Positions 20,521 to 31,200 of a stretch of 64,000 nucleotides of DNA are shown here, piece by piece. How positions within the stretch are numbered: the stretch's first letter is position 1; each line of letters opens with the position of its first letter. Source of the DNA: Protonemura montana (taxonomy: Eukaryota; Arthropoda; Insecta; Plecoptera; Nemouridae). The notes below the pieces were generated by a model. The model was not told the origin of the DNA. It worked only from the letters and a program-made list of their open reading frames with translations, and did not search any database. The stretch is taken from positions 333,070 through 397,069 of the forward strand of contig OX387602.1 of assembly GCA_947568835.1 (NCBI GenBank). Reading direction: 5' to 3'. The translations under genes were made by a program, and so were the position numbers.

Positions 20521-23048
20521 TAACAACTTGCCCCTGTAACAACTTGCCCCTGTAACAACTAGCCCCTGTAACAACTAGCCCCTGTAACAACTTGCCCCTG
20601 TAACAACTAGCCCCTGTAACAACTAGCCCCTGTAACAACTTGCCCCTGTAACAACTTGCCCCTGTAACAACTAGCCCCTGTAACAACTTGCCCCTGTAAC
20701 AACTAGCCCCTGTAACAACTAGCCCCTGTAACAACTAGCCCCTGTAACAACTAGCCCCTGTAACAACTAGCCCCTGTAACAACTAGCCCCTGTAACAACT
20801 AGCCCCTGTAACAACTTGCCCCTGTAACAACTTGCCCCTGTAACAACTAGCCCCTGTAACAACTAGCCCCTGTAACAACTAGCCCCTGTAACAACTTGCC
20901 CCTGTAACAACTTGCCCCTGTAACAACTTGCCCCTGTAACAACTAGCCCCTGTAACAACTAGCCCCTGTAGCAACTAGCCCCTGTAACAACTTGCCCCTG
21001 TAACAACTAGCCCCTGTAACAACTTGCCCATGTAACAACTTGCCCCTGTAACAACTTGCCCCTGTAACAACTAGCCCCTGTATCAACTAGCCCCTGTAAC
21101 AACTTGCCCCTGTAACAACTAGCCCCTGTAACAACTTGCCCATGTAACAACTTGCCCCTGTAACAACTAGCCCCTGTAACAACAAGCCCCTGTAACAACT
21201 TGCCCCTGTAACAACTAGCCCCTGTAACAACTAGCCCCTGTAACAACTAGCCCCTGTAACAACTAGCCCCTGTAACAACTAGCCCCTGTAGCAACTAGCC
21301 CCTGTAACAACTTGCCCCTGTAACAACTAGCCCCTGTAACAACTTGCCCATGTAACAACTAGCCCCTGTAACAACTTGCCCCTGTAACAACTAGCCCCTG
21401 TATCAACTAGCCCCTGTAACAACTTGCCCCTGTAACAACTAGCCCCTGTAACAACTTGCCCCTGTAACAACTAGCCCCTGTAACAACTTGCCCCTGTAAC
21501 AACTTGCCCCTGTAACAACTAGCCCCTGTAACAACTAGCCCCTGTAACAACTAGCCCCTGTAACAACGTGCCCCTGTAACAACTAGCCCCTGTAACAACT
21601 AGCCCCTGTAACAACTAGCCCCTGTAACAACTTGCCCCTGTAACAACTAGCCCCTGTAACAACTTGCCCCTGTAACAACTTGCCCCTGTAACAACTAGCC
21701 CCTGTAACAACTAGCCCCTGTAACAACTAGCCCCTGTAACAACGTGCCCCTGTAACAACTAGCCCCTGTAACAACTTGCCCCTGTAACAACTAGCCCCTG
21801 TAACAACTAGCCCCTGTAACAACTTGCCCCTGTAACAACTAGCCCCTGTAACAACTAGCCCCTGTAACAACTAGCCCCTGTAACAACAAGCCCCTGTAAC
21901 AACTTGCCCCTGTAACAACTAGCCCCTGTAACAACTAGCCCCTGTAACAACTTGCCCCTGTAACAACTAGCCCCTGTAACAACTAGCCCCTGTAACAACT
22001 AGCCCCTGTAACAACTAGCCCCTGTAACAACTAGCCCCTGTAACAACTAGCCCCTGTAACAACTTGCCCCTGTAACAACTAGCCCCTGTAACAACTAGCC
22101 CCTGTAACAACTAGCCCCTGTAACAACTAGCCCCTGTAACAACTAGCCCCTGTAACAACTAGCCCCTGTAACAACTAGCCCCTGTAACAACTTGCCCCTG
22201 TAACAACTTGCCCATGTAACAACTAGCCCCTGTAACAACTAGCCCCTGTAACAACTAGCCCCTGTAACAACTAGCCCCTGTAACAACTTGCCCCAGTAAC
22301 AACTAGCCCCTGTAACAACTAGCCCCTGTAACAACTAGCCCCTGTAACAACTAGCCCCTGTAACAACTAGCCCCTGTAACAACTAGCCCCTGTAACAACT
22401 AGCCCCTGTAACAACTTGCCCCTGTAACAACTTGCCCCTGTAACAACTAGCCCCTGTAACAACTTGCCCCTGTAACAACTAGCCCCTGTAACAACTAGCC
22501 CCTGTAACAACTTGCCCCTGTAACAACTAGCCCCTGTAACAACTTGCCCCTGTAACAACTAGCCCCTGTAACAACTAGCCCCTGTAACAACTAGCCCCTG
22601 TAACAACTAGCCCCTGTAACAACTAGCCCCTGTAACAACTTGCCCCTGTAACAACTTGCCCCTGTAACAACTAGCCCCTGTAACAACTAGCCCCTGTAAC
22701 AACTTGCCCCTGTAACAACTTGCCCCTGTAACAACTTGCCCATGTAACAACTTGCCCCTGTAACAACTTGCCCCTGTAACAACTTGCCCCTGTAACAACT
22801 AGCCCCTGTAACAACTTGCCCCTGTAACAACTTGCCCCTGTAACAACTAGCCCCTGTAACAACTAGCCCCTGTAACAACTTGCCCCTGTAACAACTTGCC
22901 CCTGTAACAACTAGCCACTGTAACAACTAGCCCCTGTAACAACTTGCCCCTGTAACAAATAGCCCCTGTAACAACTAGCCCCTGTAACAACTAGCCCCTG
23001 TAACAACTTGCCCCTGTAACAACTAGCCCCTGTAACAACTAGCCCCAG
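20521..23048. repeat. 16-bp satellite array, 158 units, inside the pogo-like element
   Basis: The unit is TAACAACTAGCCCCTG. The first unit starts at 20521 and the last at 23033, exactly 157 x 16 bp apart, so the register is unbroken. The main variation is a two-state switch, AACTAG versus AACTTG; rare variants are AACGTG, AACAAG, CATG for CCTG, GCAACT and TATCAACT. A 320-bp (20-unit) block was duplicated: GCAACT at 20971 recurs at 21291 and TATCAACT at 21081 recurs at 21401. The last unit merges into the element's terminal inverted repeat, so the unit is a copy of the element's own end. Minus-strand open frames here are artefacts. Confidence 0.97.
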
Positions 23049-23057
23049 TCTCCCCTA
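23030..23057 (-). repeat. Right terminal inverted repeat of the pogo-like element
   Basis: CAACTAGCCCCAGTCTCCCC followed by TA is the reverse complement of the left end. It overlaps the last 16-bp unit of the array. The final TA is the duplicated target site. Confidence 0.85.
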
Positions 23058-23180
23058 CCTTATATGCAGGAGCTATCTCCTGACCTCATATTGAAATACA
23101 TTAGCGCATTGCTGGAGTCACCTTCTAACCAAGAACATAACATGAGCTCACACTGAGTAATGTTACCATTAACACTTAAC
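23056..23180 (+). pseudogene. Non-LTR reverse-transcriptase relic, right part
   Basis: Directly after the transposon, TAT GCA GGA GCT ATC (23063) reads YAGAI, which resembles a decayed YADD catalytic motif, the next motif expected after the LFNIF block on the left side. Further on, TLNPSTNPSF (near 23170) resembles the LNPSKT stretch seen in such enzymes. Frames shift and stops occur. The match is weaker than on the left, and its limit is uncertain. Confidence 0.4.
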
Positions 23181-25755
23181 CCTTCAACAAATCCTTCCTT
23201 TCGAAAATGAGCCTCCATAACTTGGCCTTCTCCATCCCACGCTCCCTTCTTCTAATCTACTCGTATAACATCTTCTTCTGGGGGTGACTCTCGACTAGAC
23301 AGCCAACATGATATTAGTCCAACAAAAAGATCAACGCGTAACCTTGCAGACGAAGCCTTATCCCAACAAAAGCTAATTATTACCCTTCCACCCACTCTTA
23401 TAAAATCCTTCGTTGACAGTAATCCTGACTTTTTAACCTTTCACTACCACTCTACAAGATTAAACAGATAAATAACAGGCAAACAACACAACACTTACGC
23501 AAATTGCTTGAAAATAAAATTACCCAATACTCCATCGATTTACAATTATCTACAAATGCATTTGCGCTGCCATACAATTATTTCAGCAATCGTTTGAAAG
23601 CATTTGTCATAACATTGACATGTAGTATTCAAACATTGATGCATGCCTAGCAAGCAAATCAAAGTAAATCCAAACTAAATCAACGGAAAGCATAAACTTA
23701 CAAGTATTACATATCGTAGACCATCTGATCGATGTTTATATATTTGTTTTTATTCTAATTGCCTAGCACATTGCCATCTTGTAACTAAATATCATAGAAA
23801 TGTCCAAATTACATGCTTATAATCAGCAACTTATTGGCAGCGTAGCATCAAGTAGCAGCTGAGCTTGGGAGATTTGCTAGTAAAAGTCAAACAGGCGTAT
23901 TATTATTTACATTTCCTGGCTTTTTGCAAGTACCAGAAGCAGATTTTGCAGGTTTATAAGCGGGGGAATATCCATGTGCAAGTACAGGGCATAATTGTTG
24001 GTGGTAGGAACACTTGGAAATTAAATGATTTGTGAGACGGGAGTGGGAGGCTGTATTAACATGCTCTTACTTAACATGCTCTTACTACATGTAAATTAAA
24101 ACTACTCGCTGATCTTTTTTGTGTTTTAATTATTATTTGTTTACAAATGCGTTTTTCGTGCAAACAATCGTAAAACACTAACAATGTTGTTATAAATAAC
24201 TCGCGATAAAAAAATCATAATTGAGTTCAAAGTTTCAAGGATGACTAATTTCTTATATTTTGAAATTTCCCATCCATAGATTATTGATGATTTGATGATT
24301 TAAGTGTCCAAATAAACCCCATGCCACCCATGATAACTTGTCAATCCTGGAAATCATCTAGTCACATATTCCATAGGAATAGTTGCGCAAGTTTGATTTT
24401 TTATCTAACAAACTTAGATAGAAATTATGAAAAAAAAAACATTCTTGAATAAAATCAAATTAAAGTTGATAATGAAATTAAGTGTTCTTCTAGCTAAACA
24501 ATCTATATTATTTACAACTCATACATTACAATAGTGTAAAATCTAAGCTTCGATAAATAGGTGTCTTTATAAATAAATGCTGACTTCCAATCTGCCTAAG
24601 ACAGGGGGGGGGGGGGGCGTTGTCACGTGATTGGTCCAAGTGTCTTAATCCTGACCAAGCAAGTAAGGTTCACTTGTATCTCCTATCCCATCGGAATCCA
24701 AGCAACGACCACTTGGGATGGCGACAGAGGTAAGAAACTGAGGGGCACTGGAATGTTTAATAGAGGCGGCGCCCTAACACCCTGGAAGGCGTTAGAGACA
24801 AACCGATTCAGAACTCTCTTCAGAGGGAACAATTATAGACTAATACGGTTACTGAGTGAACATGTCCCTGGCCGATCTGGAAGTGCATATCAATCTGCTT
24901 CATCTATTTACAAATTACAATATTCCTCTAAATACTATTTGCACGCGCGACCTTGCGTCGAGCATCGAGCGTCGCGACGTAGCGAGGGTCGGCGTCCTCT
25001 GGACTTGCCAATGACGTCGAGACGTATTTCGAATACTTGAATGCATCTCTTTAAATCGAATGTAAGGTCCAGGAATTTTGATCCATTTCTATAACCATGT
25101 TTACAAAGGTTCGCATTAGCTACTTGAGCAAAGTCACACGTTCACTATCGACACTCACTAGAGGCGCTTCGTGGCACCCTCAGCACAACAGGCAAGTCAT
25201 GAAACACAAGAGGTTCCGCCGGCCACACTGGCAGCTGTGTTGAAGTTCAAACAGCAAAGCAGAAAACGAGATGTAAATAAATAACGATATGAGTAGAAGG
25301 AGCTTGCCGCCGAGGAAAGCATAGCATCGTGACAGTTCGGACAAGAATGAGCCGCAGAAAATAGAATACTGTCAGATAGGCTTCTTTGATAACAATACAA
25401 TCAGTGCAGAGATATTACGATTCAGGGAGAGTGAATCAGAGAAACGAGAGTTTGTGTGATTTGACTTATGATGGATTGAACTCCACTTTAATGAATTTGA
25501 GGTGTTTTGAGCATGAATTGTAAGTCGTTACACCCAACAGTAATTATTAGTATTACATAATTTTAATTAATAATTATTAAGTTACATTTATATACAAAAT
25601 ATTACTATCATTATTTTGAAATAATAATATAATGCCTCATACCTCCACCCGCCCACCCCCCTCCCAAACATTCACACAACAAATTATTCACTTTAATCTC
25701 TAGCACCAAAACAATAATTTTATATATTTTTGAAACGGAATCTTTCTGCACTCGC
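23181..25755. other. AT-rich intergenic region
   Basis: Mostly AT-rich sequence without a recognisable gene; its first few hundred bases could be the decayed 3' part of the retroelement. A run of 14 G lies at 24604-24617. A 137-codon open frame at 24627-25040 has no ATG-supported or recognisable protein. Downstream of 25500 it may include 3'-flanking sequence of ZP gene 2. Confidence 0.5.
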
Positions 25756-25761
25756 TTTATT
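25756..25761 (-). terminator. Candidate polyadenylation signal, ZP gene 2
   Basis: TTTATT on the plus strand is AATAAA on the minus strand, 260 bp after the stop codon of ZP gene 2. Confidence 0.5.
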
Positions 25762-26020
25762 CTTTTGGTATTGGCAACAACCGTGAGACGAAAAGTCTTA
25801 GCACCCTTGCCGGGTCCGGCAGGCAAGAGAGGCAGCCTCTGGTGAGGGCGATCGATCGTCACTCTGTTCGGAACACAGTCTATTCCCTCCGAAGGTATGG
25901 CGCGCGGCATTGGGGGCCGTTTCCGGAGGATCGCGTCCACGCCATATGCTTAGCCTCTGTATACGTCGCGTTCTTTGGCTCGACTGGTCGACACGTCGCT
26001 TGACCGTCGTTGACCCTCGG

Positions 26021-26605
26021 TCAACCCTCGTGACAGACGGCAGTGGCCGGCTGGCTCGCTTGCCCTGGCGACGCCTGCACCGACGCGCGCATTAGTCTTA
26101 ACGCCATCCACGAGGCCAGCGAGTTTGCGACGCCTGCTCCTGCACCGCCGTTGTGCGAGCGCGCTTGCGCAGCCAGCTGCTGCGCCTCCCGCTGCAGCTG
26201 ATACCGGTAGAGTAGTGAACCAGCAACAAGCGCAGACACGACGGCCGAGACGGCGGCCAACACGAAGAGGACGCTGAAGCCAGGTACCGGCAGACAGATA
26301 CCGTAGACGACCTCCTCGCGGATGCGTCCCTGGAACACTGTCACTGCCTCGGCGCGGGCGTCCGGTGTGAACGCCAGGTCCACCTCTGAGATGACGTCAT
26401 AGAGTCCGCTGACGCCGACATCGGCGCTGCGCACCTTGCGGTCGGAGATGACGACGGAACGGCGGCGGCGACGGTGCGTGGCATCGGGGGCATCGGTGGT
26501 GTCGGTTGGCATCGAGCCCATGATCGGCACACTGTCGGCGTCCAAGTGGCGGGGCCCGTGAGGGAAGCGTTCTTGACCGTCGCGGTGGCCTGGCCGGGGC
26601 TGGTC
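26021..26605 (-). CDS. ZP gene 2, last exon (convertase site, TM, tail)
   Basis: The acceptor is CCTTCGCAG|GAC; the exon opens DQPRPGHRDGQERF and ends in TGA. The run HRRRRRS gives a furin-type site, about 60 residues before a long hydrophobic segment (FSVLFVLAAVSAVVSALVAG). Between them VSGLYDVISEVDLAFTPD corresponds in position to VIRVVSTGDLTFSLDD of gene 1. The tail is glutamine/alanine-rich and ends TAVCHEG. Starting at an internal methionine would lose the first part; the splice acceptor and open frame make the exon start at 26605 better. Confidence 0.85.
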   Translation of the reverse strand, partial: DQPRPGHRDGQERFPHGPRHLDADSVPIMGSMPTDTTDAPDATHRRRRRSVVISDRKVRSADVGVSGLYDVISEVDLAFTPDARAEAVTVFQGRIREEVVYGICLPVPGFSVLFVLAAVSAVVSALVAGSLLYRYQLQREAQQLAAQARSHNGGAGAGVANSLASWMALRLMRASVQASPGQASQPATAVCHEG

Positions 26606-28278
26606 CTGCGAAGGGGTGGGCGTTAGGCAAGTGAAGTAGATCGCTACTCAAGGGGGTGGCAAGAGCGAGTGGTGGTGCCTGATATTGTCTAGCGTTTAGT
26701 AAGCCGACACTTAAGGGTGCCTGATAAATAATTCGACAAGTTAATGAATCAAGAATTCAAAGACATAAGTCTTCATATCTTGGTACCTGATAGGGTCGAG
26801 ACAGAGTGTCTCTGTCCTCGTGGTCGTTATGCGAGATGGGCGAGTGCTGCTGTTGCTTCTGCTGCTGCGCGTGCGCCGGCTTCCTGGCCGACGTGCCCAT
26901 GCCGACACCGAGACCGACGCCGACGGGGAACTCGGCGTCGTCGTCGCTATCCTGGATGAGCTCGTCATAGATCAACAGGTCATCGTCGTCGGCGCCGGCG
27001 CCGGCCTGGGAGTGTGTACGCAGAGGCGGGTCTGCTAGCGGCCGGGGCTCTGACGGCTGATCCTGGCGCTCCAGGGGGCCGAAGTGTCCGGCGGGCAGCG
27101 GCACGTGGCCATTGTTGTGCGGCGGCTCTGCCTGGCAGTGGTCCAGACAGCCGTGGCGGCAGATCTCCACCTTGCACTTGATGTGCACGCTCAGTGCGTC
27201 GGGGAACTTGAACGCGTGGAAGAACGCGTACGTGATGACGGATGCACGCTCGTCCGTGGCGCGCGCCTTCAGGAAGCGGCTGATCATCTTCGGACGCAGC
27301 ACGCAGCCCTGCTCGTCTGACAGTTGGATGACGTGGCCGCCGCCGTCGGACGCCGCGCACGACTTGACGCGCATGTCGAACTCGCCTGAAACACGACGCA
27401 GCACAATGTCAGCCATGGGCATGTCGGTCTGTCGACCTGAGTCGGGCTATTGATCGCTGATATGACTGGATGGTACCGATGCAATGGGTAGGTCATTCAT
27501 TCGTGACAAATGAAAAGGTATATGAAGCAAACCAGAAACATTATATTAATATGGGCATCAAAGGAGAAATACGAATTCAAGCGTTTAATTGATTAAAATT
27601 TCGACTGAATGAAGGTTGTTGGCGTCGGAGGTTTACTTCGGAAGTCGTTGATGGCGACGACCAGCGTGAGCGTCGACCCAAGCGGCACGATTCCGCTGAC
27701 TGGAGGCGCCCAGGGACCCTTCCCGTGCTGGATCTCCATCCAGCAGTCCACGTTGTCCCCTGGAAATCATGAGAGGCGTCAGCGCAATGCTTAGCAAAGA
27801 CTCAAGACAAGGACTCTAAGTTTTCTTGCACGACTCGTGACCCACCTCGGAAGTCCAACTGGATGACGTCGAGGTCAGCGATCACCATCGGGGGTTTGGA
27901 CGCCGTCTTCTCGTAGTCGTTGAACCACTCGCAGCGCAGTCTCTTGGCCTCATCCCAAACCTCGAGCAGATCTTTGTCGTATTGCACGACGACCGTGTTC
28001 TCGTAGAACTGGCCGTGGAGGTCGGGCTTGGTGCCGCAACGCGCGTACGCAATGCGGAACGAGAAGAACGTCTTTCCGGTCGACGGTGGCACGTAGACGC
28101 ATCGAGGGTCGGCGTACTGCCCCTTGGACGAGACGATACCCTCGAAGGGGTGTGAGAACGAGAGGTGCACGTCCATGTGATCTTTGCCGCACATCACTTC
28201 TAGCGACTGGATGGCCGGCATGCCGTCGGGCCGTTCCAGCGGCCAGATGTCACCGCTCGCTGCCAGTGAACTGCACAC
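26021..28278 (-). CDS. Second ZP-domain apical-matrix protein (gene model, 4 exons seen, 5' incomplete)
   Basis: Exons in transcript order are 28278-27846, 27759-27637, 27385-26787 and 26605-26021, with intron phases 1, 1 and 0. They encode at least 579 residues. Domains: short leader, ZP domain (about 22-270 of the visible part), acidic and glutamine-rich linker, five-arginine convertase site, membrane segment, tail. The ZP sequence (VWDEAKRLRCEWFNDYEKT, DNVDCWMEIQHGKGPWAPP, EFDMRVKSCAASDG) is clearly related to, but distinct from, gene 1, and belongs to the same broad group of cuticular ZP proteins; I cannot give the exact orthologue. No start codon or signal peptide is in the visible exons: the first seen exon begins in phase 0 with VCSSLAASGD after an acceptor, so at least one 5' exon is missing. 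The gene is convergent with gene 1. Confidence 0.88.
26606..26786 (-). other. ZP gene 2, intron 3 (181 bp)
   Basis: Donor TATCAG|GTACCA and acceptor CTTCGCAG, phase 0. Reading on from the donor gives a stop after some ten codons. Confidence 0.8.
26787..27385 (-). CDS. ZP gene 2, exon with C-terminal half of ZP and acidic linker
   Basis: It begins GCGAGTTC after acceptor GTTTCAG and finishes the split serine codon (AGC). It encodes EFDMRVKSCAASDGGGHVIQ, then the HAFKFPDALSVHIKC block and the cysteine-rich end of the ZP domain (CKVEICRHGCLDHC). After that comes a low-complexity linker with DDDD, DSDDD, a GVGLGVGMG run and QQQ repeats. It ends SRPYQ before donor GTACCA. Most linker residues come from GTCGTC/GGCGTC-type repeats like those seen in non-coding parts of the window. 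Confidence 0.9.
27637..27759 (-). CDS. ZP gene 2, 123-bp internal ZP exon
   Basis: The exon completes the glycine codon of DFRG and reads DNVDCWMEIQHGKGPWAPPV, then SGIVPLGSTLTLVVAINDFR. It was found by matching gene 1 (GDNVGCWMQIQVGKGPWASE). The acceptor is ATTTCCAG|GGG and the donor CGAA|GTAAAC. Both phases (1 and 1) fit the neighbouring exons without any change, which makes the small exon secure. Confidence 0.92.
27846..28278 (-). CDS. ZP gene 2, exon with N-terminal half of ZP (first seen exon)
   Basis: Acceptor TTCCCAG|GTG; donor CCGAG|GTGGGT, phase 1. It encodes VCSSLAASGDIWPLERPDG and then the ZP-N half with SLEVMCGKDHMDV, PRCVYVPPSTGKTFFSFRI, YARCGTKPD and ENTVVVQYDKDLLEVWDEAK. In gene 1 the exon that follows the signal-peptide exon also starts in phase 0 with an LAA tripeptide close by, so this exon is probably the second coding exon and the signal peptide is upstream (higher coordinates). 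Confidence 0.92.
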
Positions 28279-31200
28279 CTGGGAACAAACGCAAGTCGCG
28301 GTCAGATCATGGGTACGTCAGTCAAAGAGCAGACACACGGCTCGAGTCGGCGCTAATGTTTTGCAGACATCAATTAAGAATGCATAACAAAAGAGTACAA
28401 ACGATGAAGTGCCGAGCTTCTAAGAAACTCTCTGGTCGCTGTAAGAATGTTACGTCTAGAGGGTTTATGGTTGGGACGGCAAAACAAATCAACTTCGGAA
28501 TACATGTTTCCGATTCGCGCATTTTACCAAAAATGGAAAATCTTCATCAAATCCACAATTTTTTCCAAGTGTAAAATAATTAAACCGTTAATTACGTTTC
28601 AGTACATGCACTTTTTTAAAACTCCTCGGAAATGTAATGTTGATTTGTTTGGTATTAGTACTGGCCTGTAGATGGTAACGGTAGAATCTTCTTTACCGCT
28701 TGTGTACTTGCGGTCACTTGTCTGCGCTTTTGCAAGCAAACTGCTAAATAGTTGACATTGCACAACTTTATAAACGGATACAAACAACGTCATAAACAAT
28801 AAGAAGCGCGACTCGGCGCGGTGACGGCCTAGCCTCGACGTTCCCGTGGAGCGGAGGTTGGTGGCGCCTTGCTGGAGGGCCGAGAAGTTCCACGACCATC
28901 GAGAGCCCCGCTCAGGGCTGTGGATGCCGTGCGTAGAACCGAAGCCAAAGGTGACATTCGAGATGGAGATAAGTCGGTAAGTCGTAGAGAGCGTCGCACA
29001 TCATTCCTCTAGTCTGTGGTGGACCCTTGATCTCCAATGTTGCGTGGCTATCATGCAGATTATACCCTCAACAAACCGAATGGTAGTACACAGCATGCAC
29101 AAATAGGTGCAGTGTTCATCTGCAGCCTCAGCGGCGAGAAGGCACAATTACAAATCAAGACAAATTGAATGCAGTGAGCATTTCCTCGAGTACTTAGTAT
29201 GGTAATGCAATCGGTGCTATTACAATTAATACCGGAGAGCCAGCGAATAAATTAACCTGCTTCCCTGAACCAAGCTTTCAATTGAAACGCGTCTATAAAA
29301 CTCAACGCGTCGTTATTTCGTAAGAAATTTATCTCTAATCGACTGCAAATTAAAAGATCTGATTTTTATCACCAATTAAGAGATGAAGACCAGAGTTTGA
29401 TTCCCTACTTTTTTTTAGGGGGTGTCCATAAACATTTCTAGCCGCCAAGCATTTTCAAATATAAGAATTAATTAGTAACTAATTAAAAATGTTCAATTCG
29501 AATCAAAAGAAGAGTCAGTATGTTGGTGGCAAAAAGTGTTGAAGTGTTTGAATCCTGGCAACGGCAAGTCCTTGAGCCAGGCTTGCGCTTGGAGTCAACC
29601 AACAGTTGATGTTCAATGATATTTGCCAATTAGTATACAAATAATAGATAGGGTAGAATAAGTCTTATATTTTATTTTATCGTTACTCTTATCTCATAGC
29701 GAATATCTTTAATCTATGACATCTATGTAACTTTATTAATGCACAATGTTCATAATTAACTATAGGCCATAATCATATCAAAATATTATTGCTACTTTCA
29801 TAAGAAATTTTATTTTATAATATAGATTAGTACGCTAGATCGTAATGGTCAACCATGTATTTGGTTGGCTGTCAATCTTCACCTTGCACTTGAGTTAACT
29901 TCTTTAGCTAGATGCTCTGCTAGACCTGTGAGATCAGTCCTCGAGGCGTCTCACCAGAGATTAGAAGATAACAAGACAATGCCGTGCTCCAGCGAGCTTC
30001 TGGAACGCTTGGTACCTAACCGCGGAGTCGGCGCAGCTGCGCAGCACAGAGTTGCGCGCAGCACGGTGCCTGCGCATGCACCCTACGTTATAGACAAACT
30101 TCTGCAACCGATCGCGCCAACAACGACTTGAGTCGGGTGCCTCCTGGAAATATCAAATTGATCCTCGCCTTGGACATAAAATGTCGTTCAACATTTCTGA
30201 GTCTGGAATTGAAAGTTGGTATCAAATGTCTTCAAATGCCGGTGTTAATATGTATCGTTGATTGGTGAACTGCGAATTGTCTGAGTCGACAACTCCGGCC
30301 ACATATTGGAGGCAGCAAAAGTCGATTACTACAATTATCAAAATTCCAGATATAGTTATTTATATGAACCGTTATTATCACATCGGAGCGAATTCTTCTT
30401 CAAATTCTTCATCGTGTTTTTTTTTCGAACGCTGGTCGACTGAATATTTCTCGGAAGATAAATTGACCTCCGGCAGCAATCTTCATCGACTTCTTCGCGG
30501 AGCATGTAATTCGCGTCTCAAAGCGACCTTTTTATAATCTAATTATTTTATGCATGCCTAATTACACAGTTTTGATTTCACGATATTAATACGTCATTCA
30601 TGAAATCGAGTTTTCTAACGCACTCTCAGCAAACCAGCGCCGAGTCCAGAGGTTTTCCATAACAATTTAAGTGGTTACAATTAATAAGCATAATATCAGT
30701 TGACTTGATTCGCACCGGCGCTCTCGTCGGGGGTTATTCCACCCATCATAACGGACCAGTGCACATGACTGAGGAATATTATAATTATGTATAATTTCAA
30801 ATTATTTAATGATAATGCAGAGCCCTTTAATTACCTATTTGTTTGATTTGCTGCAAACTTATGCCAATTACTGAGTACAGACCCGAAATCAACGTAAAAA
30901 GCGGATATGAGGTAACTCGAAATATTAGTGAGTTTTAGATCGATATATTCTAATGAGGAGTATCGCTCCCGAATCTGGTCCACACAATATTTTCTACCGA
31001 GAAATCTATACTGCTGGCACATACTCTACAAAATGACAGGATCTCTGGACCCAGGACCCAGGAACCTGGCGTAGAGAGAGCGCACCCGAACTTTGCTGCC
31101 CGCTCGAGCGAAGTGTCCTTGCCGTTTGGATTTCGGAAATGGAATGGAACGGTGGAACCAAACCATTTTCAATCAAAGTCAGTAAACTCTTGAGACACAA

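Larger units (their letters stand above)
19623..23055 (-). mobile_element. pogo-like (Tc1/mariner superfamily) DNA transposon remnant with expanded end
   Basis: The ends are inverted repeats: TAGGGGAGACTGGGGCTAGT plus TG is perfect on both sides, and pairing continues through TACAG after one mismatch. Both ends are flanked by TA, the target site of Tc1/mariner/pogo elements. Inside, on the minus strand at 19779-19988, is a PHD-type zinc finger ending in a stop, as at the C terminus of many pogo-like transposases. The DDE catalytic core is not visible, so the copy is non-autonomous. The right 2.5 kb is a 16-bp array made of the terminal sequence. The element splits a reverse-transcriptase relic, so it inserted later. 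The superfamily call rests on TA, end sequence and finger, not on catalytic residues. Confidence 0.7.

Noticed and set aside
20474-22926. Minus-strand repeat peptides (LLQGLVVTGASCYRG)
   Set aside because: They are reads of the 16-bp array, broken wherever a variant unit creates a stop.
15579-23048. CRISPR-like arrays
   Set aside because: Units are contiguous with no unique spacers, and the window is eukaryotic with spliced genes.
24627-25040. 137-codon plus-strand frame
   Set aside because: No recognisable protein, composition like its flanks; no splice or start evidence.
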